A stretch of DNA of 15,686 bases from VGWF01 sp964423465 (lineage in GTDB: Bacteria > Verrucomicrobiota > Kiritimatiellia > PWTM01): assembly GCA_964423465.1 (NCBI GenBank), contig CAYRFK010000114.1:1-15686 (forward strand), written 5' to 3'. This document shows, piece after piece, positions 1-6,590 of this stretch; position 1 is the first letter of the stretch, and each line of letters starts with the position of its first letter. The notes under the pieces are model-generated. The model had not been told where the DNA came from. It saw nothing but the letters and a program-made list of their open reading frames with translations, and searched no databases. Both the position numbers and the translations under genes were made by a program.

Positions 1-401
1 CGGAATTCCACGCGGGACGAATCGCGCTCCCGCCAGTAGGTCCGGTCAACCCAGGCGAAATCCGAATAGGCGCGCATCCGGCCGCGTCCGTCCCGCCCGT
101 AATACGTTACCGGAACCATGTCGCTGTGGGTTTCCGGCTCATGGCTCGTGTAGAACCACAGCGTGGTGGTGCCGCTCTCGGTCACCCGTGTTGATATCCG
201 GGAGGGAGAGCCGAGGGCGACGCGGACCATGTCCTCCGTGAACCCCAGTTCGACGCGTTCGCGACGGATCTTCTCCTGGGCCTCGGGCGGGAAGGACGCG
301 AAGAGACCCGGGTTCGCCTTGATCCGGCTTTCGATGGTGGACGCACAGCCTCCGCAGAGGATCAGTACGGCTGCGAACGCGATCGCATGGGACGTTTTCA
401 T
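1..401 (-). CDS. Putative lipoprotein with BamE/SmpA-like motif (partial, runs off left edge)
   Basis: The frame is open from an ATG at 401 to the window edge, giving 133 residues without a stop; the C-terminus is missing. The N-terminus is a lipoprotein signal: MKTSH, a hydrophobic stretch (residues 6-15), then CGGC, with Cys19 as the likely lipidated residue. Cys at -3 is not ideal for a lipobox. Residues 53-66 read G-F-T-x-x-M-V-x-x-A-L-G-x-P, followed about 15 residues later by an aromatic LWFY segment. This is the layout of small BamE/SmpA-type lipoprotein domains, which generally act at the outer membrane. An AGGA on the minus strand (412-409), 7 nt before the ATG, supports the start. 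It lies 49 bp after the LysM gene on the same strand and is probably co-transcribed with it. Family assignment is tentative; the lipoprotein nature is firmer. Confidence 0.75.
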   Translation of the reverse strand, partial: MKTSHAIAFAAVLILCGGCASTIESRIKANPGLFASFPPEAQEKIRRERVELGFTEDMVRVALGSPSRISTRVTESGTTTLWFYTSHEPETHSDMVPVTYYGRDGRGRMRAYSDFAWVDRTYWRERDSSRVEF

Positions 402-450
402 GCCGGAATCCTACCACGGGTCTTCCGGCGCGTCATCCGGGCCGCGAACC

Positions 451-1032
451 TCAGGGCAGCTTGATCGCCTGACCAATCTTCAGCTTGGCCGGGTTGACGT
501 CGGGGTTGGCCTTCTCGAGGGCCGACACGGCGATGTTCATCTTCTTTGCGATCTTCCCGAAGTTGTCGCCGCTCTCGATCTTGTAGGTCTTGCCCGATGG
601 GGCGGCGGGTGCTGCGGCGACGGCCGCGGCACCGGCCGTGGGAGTCGGTTGCTGGGCGCCCGCCACCGGGGCCGCGCCGGCCGGGGCAAGACCTGCGACC
701 GGGGCCGGTGGCTTCGGCGGGGCGGTCAAGGTGGCGATCTTTCCCGCCATCGTGTTCACGCGCTCGTCGATCATCGCGAAGCGCTGGTTGAGGGAGCCGA
801 CCAGGTTCTGGATCTGGCTGGTAAGGTTGCGGAGGTTCTGCTCGGTGGTCGCGGCCGCCGCGGTTTGGGCTTCAAGGTCCTTCTTCAACTCATCGATGGA
901 CTTCCGCGCGTTGAACCCTGCGACCAGGGCGACCACGCCAACGACGATCGCGATGGCGGACAGCGCGATGATGACGAGATTGGCCATCCCCGGACCGCGC
1001 CCCGTGGTTTCCGACGTGCTGATATCGTTCAT
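451..1032 (-). CDS. Membrane-anchored coiled-coil protein with C-terminal LysM domain
   Basis: 193 residues. A short polar N-terminus precedes one transmembrane helix (about 17-40). A helical, coiled-coil-like stretch (43-100) and a Pro/Ala-rich linker (104-147) follow, and a single LysM domain ends the protein (148-193: YKIESGD, then IAKKMNI, ANPD and LKIGQAIKLP). LysM domains bind peptidoglycan or related glycans, so this protein probably sits in the inner membrane and reaches the cell wall through the flexible linker. The frame can be extended upstream to 1155, but the ATG at 1032 has a strong SD (GAGGGAG) 5 nt away and a candidate promoter just before it, and the extension would run through that promoter and into the hydrolase gene end. 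The next gene on the same strand is the lipoprotein at 401. LysM and topology are clear; the precise role is unknown. Confidence 0.9.
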   Translation of the reverse strand: MNDISTSETTGRGPGMANLVIIALSAIAIVVGVVALVAGFNARKSIDELKKDLEAQTAAAATTEQNLRNLTSQIQNLVGSLNQRFAMIDERVNTMAGKIATLTAPPKPPAPVAGLAPAGAAPVAGAQQPTPTAGAAAVAAAPAAPSGKTYKIESGDNFGKIAKKMNIAVSALEKANPDVNPAKLKIGQAIKLP

Positions 1033-1036
1033 GAAT

Positions 1037-1044
1037 GCTCCCTC
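1037..1044 (-). promoter_or_regulatory. Ribosome binding site of the LysM gene
   Basis: The minus strand reads GAGGGAGC just before CATTC-ATG. This near-consensus SD decides for the start at 1032 over the longer frame from 1155. Confidence 0.7.
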
Positions 1045-1056
1045 AACAATCGCGGG

Positions 1057-1085
1057 AGGATAGAAGGACGCCGCCGCGATCTCAA
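1057..1085 (-). promoter_or_regulatory. Candidate sigma70-type promoter for the LysM-lipoprotein pair
   Basis: On the minus strand a -35 TTGAGA (1085-1080, 5 of 6 to consensus) and a -10 TATCCT (1062-1057, 4 of 6) are separated by exactly 17 nt. The predicted start near 1050 leaves a short leader before the SD at 1044-1037. It lies between the hydrolase stop (1113) and the LysM start (1032). The match was found by eye. Confidence 0.5.
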
Positions 1086-1112
1086 GCAGATTTCGGATGG
1101 CGTATTCACGGA

Positions 1113-3104
1113 TTACGGAGTGCCTGTGCGGGGTGCCTCCAGATGCGCGATCCATGAGGCGATCCGTACGTCGTCGAGGATCCGGTCATGCGCCTCGAAG
1201 GCGGAACCGCATAGACCACGCAGACGACCGGCCGGGAAGCCGCCGGCGGTGCGATGAAGCAGCGCAGGTCGCGGGGCCGCCAGCAGCAGTGGCCCTTCCA
1301 GTCCGCCGATCCGCCGCAGACCGGGAACGAAAAGGTCGCGGGCAAGCAGGGCGTGGTCGTCCTTCGGGTCGATGCCGGCGCAATCGGCGATCACGGCGTC
1401 GGCGGCCGGCGCCGCGAGCATCGCCCACAGCCCCGCGCGGCCCACGCCGCAGAGAACCACGCGCGCGGCCCCGCCGGCGCGGGCGAAGGCGGCGGCGGTT
1501 AGAAGATCCTGCACCGATTCCTGCGCGTCGGTCCGGTTGTAGGTCGTGAAGTGACTCTTGAAGTAGTCGCGGACCACGGCGTTGCTCGTGCCCGACGCAA
1601 GGCCGAACGGCTCGGCGATCAGCACGGTCATCCGGCGGCCGACCAGTTCTCGCACAAGGTCCGACGATGTCCGGGTATCGGCGACGACCACCCAAGTTCC
1701 GCCTGTCGCGCCGGCCGGGGTCAGAAGCGTGACGGGCAACCGGTCGCCGCAGCCCTCCCGCCCGATCGCGAGGCGCCTGATCGTTGCGGAGGCCGCGACA
1801 TCGCAGGACTGTGTGACGGCGACGAGCGCGGACGGCGCGGGATCGACCTGCAGCGTATGCCGCCAGGCGGGCAGCCAGCGTTGGGTGAAGGTGTCGCGGG
1901 GTGCGTCCGCGGCAGGGATCGACGATTCCCATGCGTGGTGCGCGGCGGCGACGAGGCGTCCGGCGAATGCTGCCTCGGTCAGTGTGTCGCCCGGTGGCTT
2001 GCCGTCGGGGAACAGCCGGTAGATGCTATCGGGCTCCTTCGCATGCGGCGCCTCGGGGATCGGCAAAGCCTCGGGAAGCCCGCGCAGCCATTTGCCAAAC
2101 CAGCCGTAGACGTTCTCGCGCGTCTCCTGATTGTAGTTGTGGCCGTAGGCGAGGCGTACGGCGTGGAAGCGGTCGGCGGCGTCGAAGAGCTTGTAGACAG
2201 AAGCGATGGCCGGCCCTTCGACTTCCAGTGTGGCGCGGGTCCAGTCGCCGGTGGCCGCGACGAGGATCTGCGGTCGCGGGGCGGCGGCAGCGGCGATCTC
2301 GACGTTGAAGTGGTTGACGCGGAGGCCCGGCGCGTTCTCGCAGACGCATCCGCCCTGCATTGTGTGGGAGACCATGACGATGGGGGCCACGGCGGCGAGA
2401 CGGTCGTCGATCGCGCCGAGCATGAAGGTCTGCGTCCCGCCGCCCGAGGCGCCGGTGCAGGCGAGGCGGTTGGTGTCCGCGTCAGGCAGCGACGTGAGAA
2501 AGTCCAGCGCGCGGATCGCGTTCCATGTCTGGAGGCCCATGACGTTGATGCCCCAGAGCGCGTTGGTCGGATCGAGGAAGCAGGTGCGGTGGTCGCCGAA
2601 CTGCTTGGTATCGTTGTAGCCGACCATGTCGATGGAGAGCGCGATCATACCCTGGCGTGCGAAGGCGATGCAGCGCGCCGGGATGCTGCCGCGGTCGCCG
2701 TCCTCCAGACGGCCGGCCGTCCAGTGGCCGTGGGGATTGAGGATTGCGGGGAAGGGACCGGCGCCGCGGCCGAGCGGGCGGAAGAGATTGCCGCCGAGAT
2801 GGACCCCGGGCCAGGGTTGGAGATCGACCTTCTCAATGCTGTAGCCGTCACGCTCGACGCGGTCGAAGACGCGCGCGTGGAGGGGCGTGCGGTCCGGCAT
2901 GGGCCACAGGCCGCAACTGACGAGGACCTGTCCGCGGATGTCCTTCGCCCGCGCCTCCCATTCCGCGCGCGTTGCCGCGGACGTGAAGGTCCACGGCGTG
3001 TCGGTGGTCTTCGGGGGGCCGCCGCGGAGGTCGCGGTCGGGGAGGCCGCCGGCTGTGGCGGCGAAGGGTGCAGCGAGGAGGATCGTCAGGATGCGGGCGT
3101 TCAT
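1113..3104 (-). CDS. Secreted tandem alpha/beta hydrolase, acetyl-xylan-esterase-like
   Basis: 663 residues from the ATG at 3104. A GTG four codons upstream (3116) is possible but neither has an SD; ATG is preferred because it begins a clean signal peptide (MNARILTILLAAPFAATAGG). The first half is an alpha/beta hydrolase domain: the nucleophile elbow G-A-S-G-G-G has Ser220, an Asp candidate lies in ATGDWT (Asp287), and the His candidate in AYGHNYN is His322. The domain resembles the large secreted esterases (acetyl xylan esterase / Abhydrolase_7 type) common in polysaccharide-degrading PVC bacteria. The second half (about 420-655) looks like a second hydrolase fold, but its elbow reads C-G-V-G-R-A-G, with Gly555 where the serine should be, so it is probably inactive. 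Substrate is not determined. The gene follows the reductase after 96 bp on the same strand. Confidence 0.85.
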   Translation of the reverse strand: MNARILTILLAAPFAATAGGLPDRDLRGGPPKTTDTPWTFTSAATRAEWEARAKDIRGQVLVSCGLWPMPDRTPLHARVFDRVERDGYSIEKVDLQPWPGVHLGGNLFRPLGRGAGPFPAILNPHGHWTAGRLEDGDRGSIPARCIAFARQGMIALSIDMVGYNDTKQFGDHRTCFLDPTNALWGINVMGLQTWNAIRALDFLTSLPDADTNRLACTGASGGGTQTFMLGAIDDRLAAVAPIVMVSHTMQGGCVCENAPGLRVNHFNVEIAAAAAPRPQILVAATGDWTRATLEVEGPAIASVYKLFDAADRFHAVRLAYGHNYNQETRENVYGWFGKWLRGLPEALPIPEAPHAKEPDSIYRLFPDGKPPGDTLTEAAFAGRLVAAAHHAWESSIPAADAPRDTFTQRWLPAWRHTLQVDPAPSALVAVTQSCDVAASATIRRLAIGREGCGDRLPVTLLTPAGATGGTWVVVADTRTSSDLVRELVGRRMTVLIAEPFGLASGTSNAVVRDYFKSHFTTYNRTDAQESVQDLLTAAAFARAGGAARVVLCGVGRAGLWAMLAAPAADAVIADCAGIDPKDDHALLARDLFVPGLRRIGGLEGPLLLAAPRPALLHRTAGGFPAGRLRGLCGSAFEAHDRILDDVRIASWIAHLEAPRTGTP

Positions 3105-3134
3105 GGTGACCGGCACTATGGCCCGGCCGGCCCG

Positions 3135-3152
3135 GCCCGTCGAGCCCGTCGA
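3135..3152. repeat. Two tandem copies of a 9-nt unit in the reductase-hydrolase gap
   Basis: The unit gcccgtcga occurs twice back to back (3135-3143, 3144-3152). It follows a run of cccgg/ggccgg in the 96-bp gap between the reductase stop and the hydrolase start. No promoter or terminator could be called in this gap on the minus strand. Confidence 0.5.
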
Positions 3153-3200
3153 ATGCCATGAACGGAGTTGCGGCCGACGGGATCGGTCGGATCCGGCGGA

Positions 3201-4388
3201 TCAGTCCTCCGACTCGCTGAGGCGTTTGGCGGGCTGTTCGAAGAGGAGGTTGTGGGCGTCGCGCAGGATGCCGGGGATGCGGTCGGCAAAGGGGCTGGAG
3301 GCGACGGCGCGGTGCAGGGCGGTCTCGTCGAATTCCGCGGCATTGCGGCCCGGGAACCAGTGTTCGGCGTTGCCGAGAAGGTTGTAGCGCATCTTCGCGA
3401 AGGCGACCATGTCGAGGGCGGTTGCGTAGGTCCACAGCCGGAGGATCTCACGCACGTTCACGTGGCCGGGGACGCTCTCCCATTCCGGCAGGCCTTCGTG
3501 CCAGCGGCCGGCCCAGTCGGCGCCGTGGACGTTCCGGATCTCGTCGCGCAGGCGGCCGGCGATCTCCGCCGAAACCTCCGCGCGCCGGTCGTAGTGGCGC
3601 AGGGCGTCGATGTGGGCGTCGAAGTCCGACGGCCGGGCGACGCCATGGCTCAGCGTATGCACCTCGGGACGGGCGAGGCAGAAGAGATCGTTGAAGGCCA
3701 TGGGGGTGAGCGGAGCGCAGAGGCGAACCAGTTTCTCCGACGGTTCCTGCAGCTTTCCGCCCTTGTCGTTCGGGCTGATGATGAAGACGCCCATGTCGTG
3801 CCGCGTCGCGGCCTCGACCGCCGGCCAGGTGAACTCGTTGACGAAGTACCAGTGGAGGTTCACGTAGTCGAACTCGCCGGTCTCGCAGGCGCGCGCGATC
3901 GGCCCGGCCGGCGCGTGGGTGGAGAAACCGACGAAGCGCACCCGTCCGTCGCGCTGCAGGCGGCGGGCGGCGTCCAGGGTGCTGCCCTTGCGCAGGGTCT
4001 GCTCCAGCAGGGCGTCGTTGTTGATCCCGTGGATGCCGAGGAGGTCGACGTACTCCAGCCCGAGGTTGCCGAGCGACGTCTCGAACGTGCGGATGAACTC
4101 CTCCGCGGTGTCCTTCGGCCCGACCTTGGTCTGTACGATCATCCGGTCGCGGGGCAGGGTGGGGAGGATGCGCCCGAGCTGCGCCTCGGACGAGCCGTAC
4201 CCGCGCGCCGTCTCGATGTGGTTGATCCCGAGGTCCAGCGCCCGGCGCACGCACGCCTCGACGTTGGCCTGGGCGTCCGCGGGGATGTCGGCGACTGCGA
4301 GATCCTTCCACGAATGCTGGTAGCGCATGCCGCCGCAGGTGAAGACCGGCATTTCCAGCCCGGTCCGCCCGAATCGGCGGGTCGGCAT
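3201..4388 (-). CDS. Aldo/keto reductase family oxidoreductase
   Basis: 395 residues from the ATG at 4388. The opening MPTRRFGRTGL is the normal beginning of this family; an in-frame ATG 14 codons upstream (4430) is the alternative. The protein should be a cytoplasmic, NAD(P)H-dependent TIM-barrel enzyme. The tetrad region is visible: HIETARGYGSSE gives Glu59 (Asp in most family members) and Tyr64, QTK gives Lys88, and GIHG gives His120. Later family segments are VDLLGIHG, VRFVGFSTH and FDYVNLHWYF. The protein is longer than a single barrel (about 320): residues past about 290 form a helical C-terminal extension. Some COG1453-type reductases carry a Cys-rich ferredoxin-like part there; no Cys cluster is present here. 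The physiological substrate cannot be read from the sequence. First gene of the minus-strand group. Confidence 0.9.
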   Translation of the reverse strand: MPTRRFGRTGLEMPVFTCGGMRYQHSWKDLAVADIPADAQANVEACVRRALDLGINHIETARGYGSSEAQLGRILPTLPRDRMIVQTKVGPKDTAEEFIRTFETSLGNLGLEYVDLLGIHGINNDALLEQTLRKGSTLDAARRLQRDGRVRFVGFSTHAPAGPIARACETGEFDYVNLHWYFVNEFTWPAVEAATRHDMGVFIISPNDKGGKLQEPSEKLVRLCAPLTPMAFNDLFCLARPEVHTLSHGVARPSDFDAHIDALRHYDRRAEVSAEIAGRLRDEIRNVHGADWAGRWHEGLPEWESVPGHVNVREILRLWTYATALDMVAFAKMRYNLLGNAEHWFPGRNAAEFDETALHRAVASSPFADRIPGILRDAHNLLFEQPAKRLSESED

Positions 4389-4436
4389 GGCGGTGCGTGC
4401 GTTGGGATCCCGGTCGTGGTGTTCGATCATCCTGAC

Positions 4437-4465
4437 ACTGTAATCAGAGGGGTGCGCCGGAGCAA
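4437..4465 (-). promoter_or_regulatory. Candidate promoter of the aldo/keto reductase
   Basis: On the minus strand TTGCTC (4465-4460) and TACAGT (4442-4437, 4 of 6 to the -10 consensus) are 17 nt apart. The -35 matches at only 3 of 6 positions. Transcription would begin at about 4430, giving a leader of about 42 nt before the ATG at 4388 or a leaderless message beginning at the alternative ATG at 4430. Confidence 0.35.
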
Positions 4466-4522
4466 TCTCCGTCCCGTGCCGCGCCCCCGCGACCTCGTGT
4501 CGCGGGACGCGAAGACGTCCAA

Positions 4523-4547
4523 CACCGGCGGCGCAAGGCCGCCGGTG
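4523..4547. other. Perfect 10-bp GC-rich hairpin
   Basis: Arms caccggcggc (4523-4532) and gccgccggtg (4538-4547) pair perfectly around the 5-nt loop gcaag. No T-run follows on either strand, so it is not a typical intrinsic terminator. It lies upstream of both divergent genes and could be an operator or a leader structure. Confidence 0.6.
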
Positions 4548-4590
4548 GGCCGTCCCGGCGATGTGTCCCCCCGCGCGCAGGGTCGGCGCT

Positions 4591-4618
4591 TTGCAGGGGC
4601 GGGGCGGGCTGTTATGGT
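4591..4618 (+). promoter_or_regulatory. Weak candidate promoter for the rightward gene
   Basis: TTGCAG (4591-4596) and TATGGT (4613-4618) are separated by a 16-nt G-rich spacer. The expected start near 4625 would leave a leader of about 70 nt that includes the assembly gap. The match is modest. Confidence 0.3.
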
Positions 4619-4632
4619 TCCATGCAGGGCAG

Positions 4633-4642
4633 NNNNNNNNNN
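4633..4642. other. Assembly gap of 10 N
   Basis: Ten N bases separate two contig ends. Both flanks carry the same 9 nt, gcagggcag (4624-4632 and 4643-4651), so the true join may be an unmerged overlap or a collapsed short repeat rather than missing sequence. Confidence 0.95.
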
Positions 4643-4696
4643 GCAGGGCAGCGGACGCGGTGCGGACCGCCGGCTGCACGGGAACGGACGATCAAC

Positions 4697-5497
4697 ATGC
4701 GTGGGATGCGGGTGCGTGCCGGTTGGATCGCGGGGCTGGCTGCGGCGTGGGTCGCCGCCGTCGCCGCGGCCGATGAGCAGGACCAGGCGCTGCTCCTCTG
4801 GAGGGCGCAGGCGAAGACACCCACGAACCATGCGGCGCACGCGGTGGCGTGGCGGGCGATGGAATCGCAGTTTCCCTCGGGCGAACTCCGGCCCGTCATT
4901 CGCGGTTTCGCGGCCTGGCACCTGCTGAAGTCCGGCGGGACGAACGATGCGGTGACGCTGCTGGAGGCGATGTCGCTGGGTAAGTCGACGCCGGTCGAGC
5001 AGGCGGCGGCCGAGATGGCGCGCCGCTGGCTGACGCGGCTCGACCGCGAGCGGGTGCGTGCGGCGCTGAAGGCCCAGTACCAGAAGGACGTGGCGTTTCC
5101 CCCGGCCCTTGACGTGCTGCGCGCGCTGCCCGAGGCGGAGCGTCCGCCGCTGACGGACCGCTTCGGTTCGCCATGGCAGTACGCGATCGACGGATTCAAG
5201 CGCATCGCCCCGACGCGCGGCCAGCGCTACCGGCTCGGCAGTTCGCAACTGGGCGAAAGCTCCGATCTGGCGGCGGCCCTCGCGAGGCCCTACGGCGCCG
5301 GGGCCACGCCGCCGCGGCCCTTGCGTCGCGGGGCGGACGGCACCGCGATCATCTTCCTGGTCGGGACCGAGCGGCCGGTCGTGTCGGTGGGCACGAAGGT
5401 CGGCGGCTGGATGCTCGCCTGGGCGGGATCGAAGCTTCTGGTCATGAGCGACGGCGACTACTGGGCGCTGCTTCCGTCACCGCCTGCGGCCCCATGA
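4697..5497 (+). CDS. Secreted protein of unknown function with a GspG-like patch
   Basis: 266 residues. The N-terminus is a signal peptide (MRGMRVRAGW, hydrophobic core 10-24, AAA before DEQ). A second ATG at 4706 is equally possible; no clear SD is visible, and the frame stays open upstream to the N gap. Residues 28-140 look helical. Residues 151-185 (PLTDRFGSPWQY, then RYRLGSSQLGESSD) resemble the C-terminal part of type II secretion pseudopilin GspG, where DxxGxPYxY is followed by a Y-x-L-x-S/G turn. Residues 215-260 form a small beta-rich segment reminiscent of GspC/PilP domains (VGTKVGGWML, LLVMSDGDYWALL). Both likenesses are weak and the function is not known. It precedes the DUF58 gene, separated by a repeat-filled 188-bp gap. 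Confidence 0.8.
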   Translation: MRGMRVRAGWIAGLAAAWVAAVAAADEQDQALLLWRAQAKTPTNHAAHAVAWRAMESQFPSGELRPVIRGFAAWHLLKSGGTNDAVTLLEAMSLGKSTPVEQAAAEMARRWLTRLDRERVRAALKAQYQKDVAFPPALDVLRALPEAERPPLTDRFGSPWQYAIDGFKRIAPTRGQRYRLGSSQLGESSDLAAALARPYGAGATPPRPLRRGADGTAIIFLVGTERPVVSVGTKVGGWMLAWAGSKLLVMSDGDYWALLPSPPAAP

Positions 5498-5499
5498 GG

Positions 5500-5677
5500 A
5501 CGGAATACGGAAGACGGAAGAACGCCGAACACCGAACATCGAACTCAACGGCCAACCTCCAACACTGTGGATTCTTCAACTGCAACCTCGTCCCTCGCCA
5601 CTTTGCACCCGACACCCGACACTTCTTCCACCCCTTGGAACCCCTGAACCTGTGAACTTCCGAACCTTGGAACCTCT
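5500..5677. repeat. Phased degenerate tandem repeats: 7-nt register, then 8-nt register
   Basis: The gap before the DUF58 gene consists largely of short phased units. From 5500, 7-nt units run in one register: acggaat, acggaag, acggaag, aacgccg, aacaccg, aacatcg, aactcaa, then more degenerate units, with gcacccg, acacccg and acacttc at 5605-5625 still in the same phase. From 5638 the word GAAC recurs every 8 nt five times (5638, 5646, 5654, 5662, 5670). The stretch is clearly less GC-rich than the genes. No promoter or SD for the DUF58 gene was seen in it. Confidence 0.75.
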
Positions 5678-5685
5678 GGCCTGAA

Positions 5686-6585
5686 ATGCCTGTCAGCATC
5701 AATAAGTTCCTCAGCCCGCAGGAGCTGTCGCGTCTCAACCGCCTGACGCTCCAGTCGCGCTACGTCGTCGAGGGCTCGCTGGCGGGACGGCACCGGAGTC
5801 CGTTCCGGGGCGCGAGTTCCGAGTTCGCGGACCATCGGGCCTACATCTCGGGCGACGACCCGAAGCGGCTGGACTGGAAGGTGCTCGGCCGCACCGACCG
5901 CTATTACATCCGGCGCTACGAGGATGAGACGAACCTCCGCGTCTACCTCGTGGTGGATTGCAGCGCGTCGATGGACTACGGCTCCGCGGGTGTGACCAAA
6001 TTCGAGTATGCGGTGAAGCTGGCGGCGGCGCTGGGCTACGTCGTGATCCGCACGCGCGATTCCGCAGGGCTCTATCTCTTCTCCGAGACCCTCGATGCGG
6101 CGGTCGGCGCGCGGAACTCCTTCTCGCACTTCTCGAACATGCTTGCGACGCTCGACCGGGCGCGGCCGTCGAAGAAGACCCGCGCCGCAATGGCGCTGCA
6201 CCGGATCGCGGAGGACATCCAGCGGCGTGCGCTGATCGTGCTGATGAGCGACCTGCTCGACGAACCCGACGAGATCGCGCTCGCGCTCGCCCACTTCCGC
6301 CTCCAGCACCATGATGTCATCGTCTTCCATGTGCTCGACGACGCCGAACTCGAGCTTCCGTTCCCGCGCGGGGCCGAGTTCGAGGATCTCGAGACCGGCG
6401 AGAAGATCGGCGCCGACCCCCGATCGATGCGCGACGAGTATCGCAAGGCATTCGGCGCGTTCATCGAGAAGCACCGGCAGGCCTGCGCGCAGTTGCGCGT
6501 CGACTACCGGTTGGTGAACACGAAGCACGACATGGATCTGTTCGTGCGGGCCTACCTGGAGGAACGGAAGCGCTTCTCGCGCTGA
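5686..6585 (+). CDS. DUF58 family protein with vWA-like fold
   Basis: 299 residues, normal length for DUF58. The family core is evident at about residues 30-96: HRSPFRGASSEFADHRAY, then SGDDPKRLDWKVLGRTDRYY, RRYEDET, and the metal-binding DCSAS (Asp91, Ser93, Ser95). A further Asp lies in LIVLMSD (about 183-189), as expected for a MIDAS site. No transmembrane segment is seen, so the protein should be cytoplasmic or peripheral at the membrane. DUF58 proteins are usually encoded between a MoxR AAA+ ATPase and BatA-type proteins and are thought to work with them. Here BatA follows after 5 bp, but no MoxR gene precedes it. The ATG at 5686 matches the family start; no SD is visible before it, only the GAAC repeats. 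Confidence 0.93.
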   Translation: MPVSINKFLSPQELSRLNRLTLQSRYVVEGSLAGRHRSPFRGASSEFADHRAYISGDDPKRLDWKVLGRTDRYYIRRYEDETNLRVYLVVDCSASMDYGSAGVTKFEYAVKLAAALGYVVIRTRDSAGLYLFSETLDAAVGARNSFSHFSNMLATLDRARPSKKTRAAMALHRIAEDIQRRALIVLMSDLLDEPDEIALALAHFRLQHHDVIVFHVLDDAELELPFPRGAEFEDLETGEKIGADPRSMRDEYRKAFGAFIEKHRQACAQLRVDYRLVNTKHDMDLFVRAYLEERKRFSR

Positions 6586-6590
6586 TCGCC

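Larger units (their letters stand above)
4389..4696. other. Divergent intergenic region
   Basis: About 308 bp between the reductase (leftward) and the secreted protein gene (rightward). It holds candidate promoters for both directions, a perfect GC-rich hairpin (4523-4547) and a 10-N assembly gap (4633-4642). No small gene could be supported. If the reductase starts at 4430, the region shrinks to 266 bp. Confidence 0.7.

Noticed and set aside
139..417. A complete 92-codon minus-strand frame at the left edge.
   Set aside because: It overlaps in another frame the lipoprotein, which has a signal sequence, SD and family motif and simply continues past the edge.
163..1257. A 364-codon plus-strand frame over the lipoprotein and LysM genes.
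   Set aside because: It is opposite two genes with clear signal or membrane segments and a LysM domain, and has only Arg/Gly-rich low-complexity content.
1551..3161. A 536-codon open frame on the plus strand opposite the hydrolase gene.
   Set aside because: The minus strand encodes a signal peptide and a hydrolase with recognisable active-site motifs; the plus-strand product has no recognisable domain.
5500..5677. The repeat-filled gap considered as a CRISPR array.
   Set aside because: The units are 7 or 8 nt and degenerate, there are no spacers of usual length and no cas gene is nearby.
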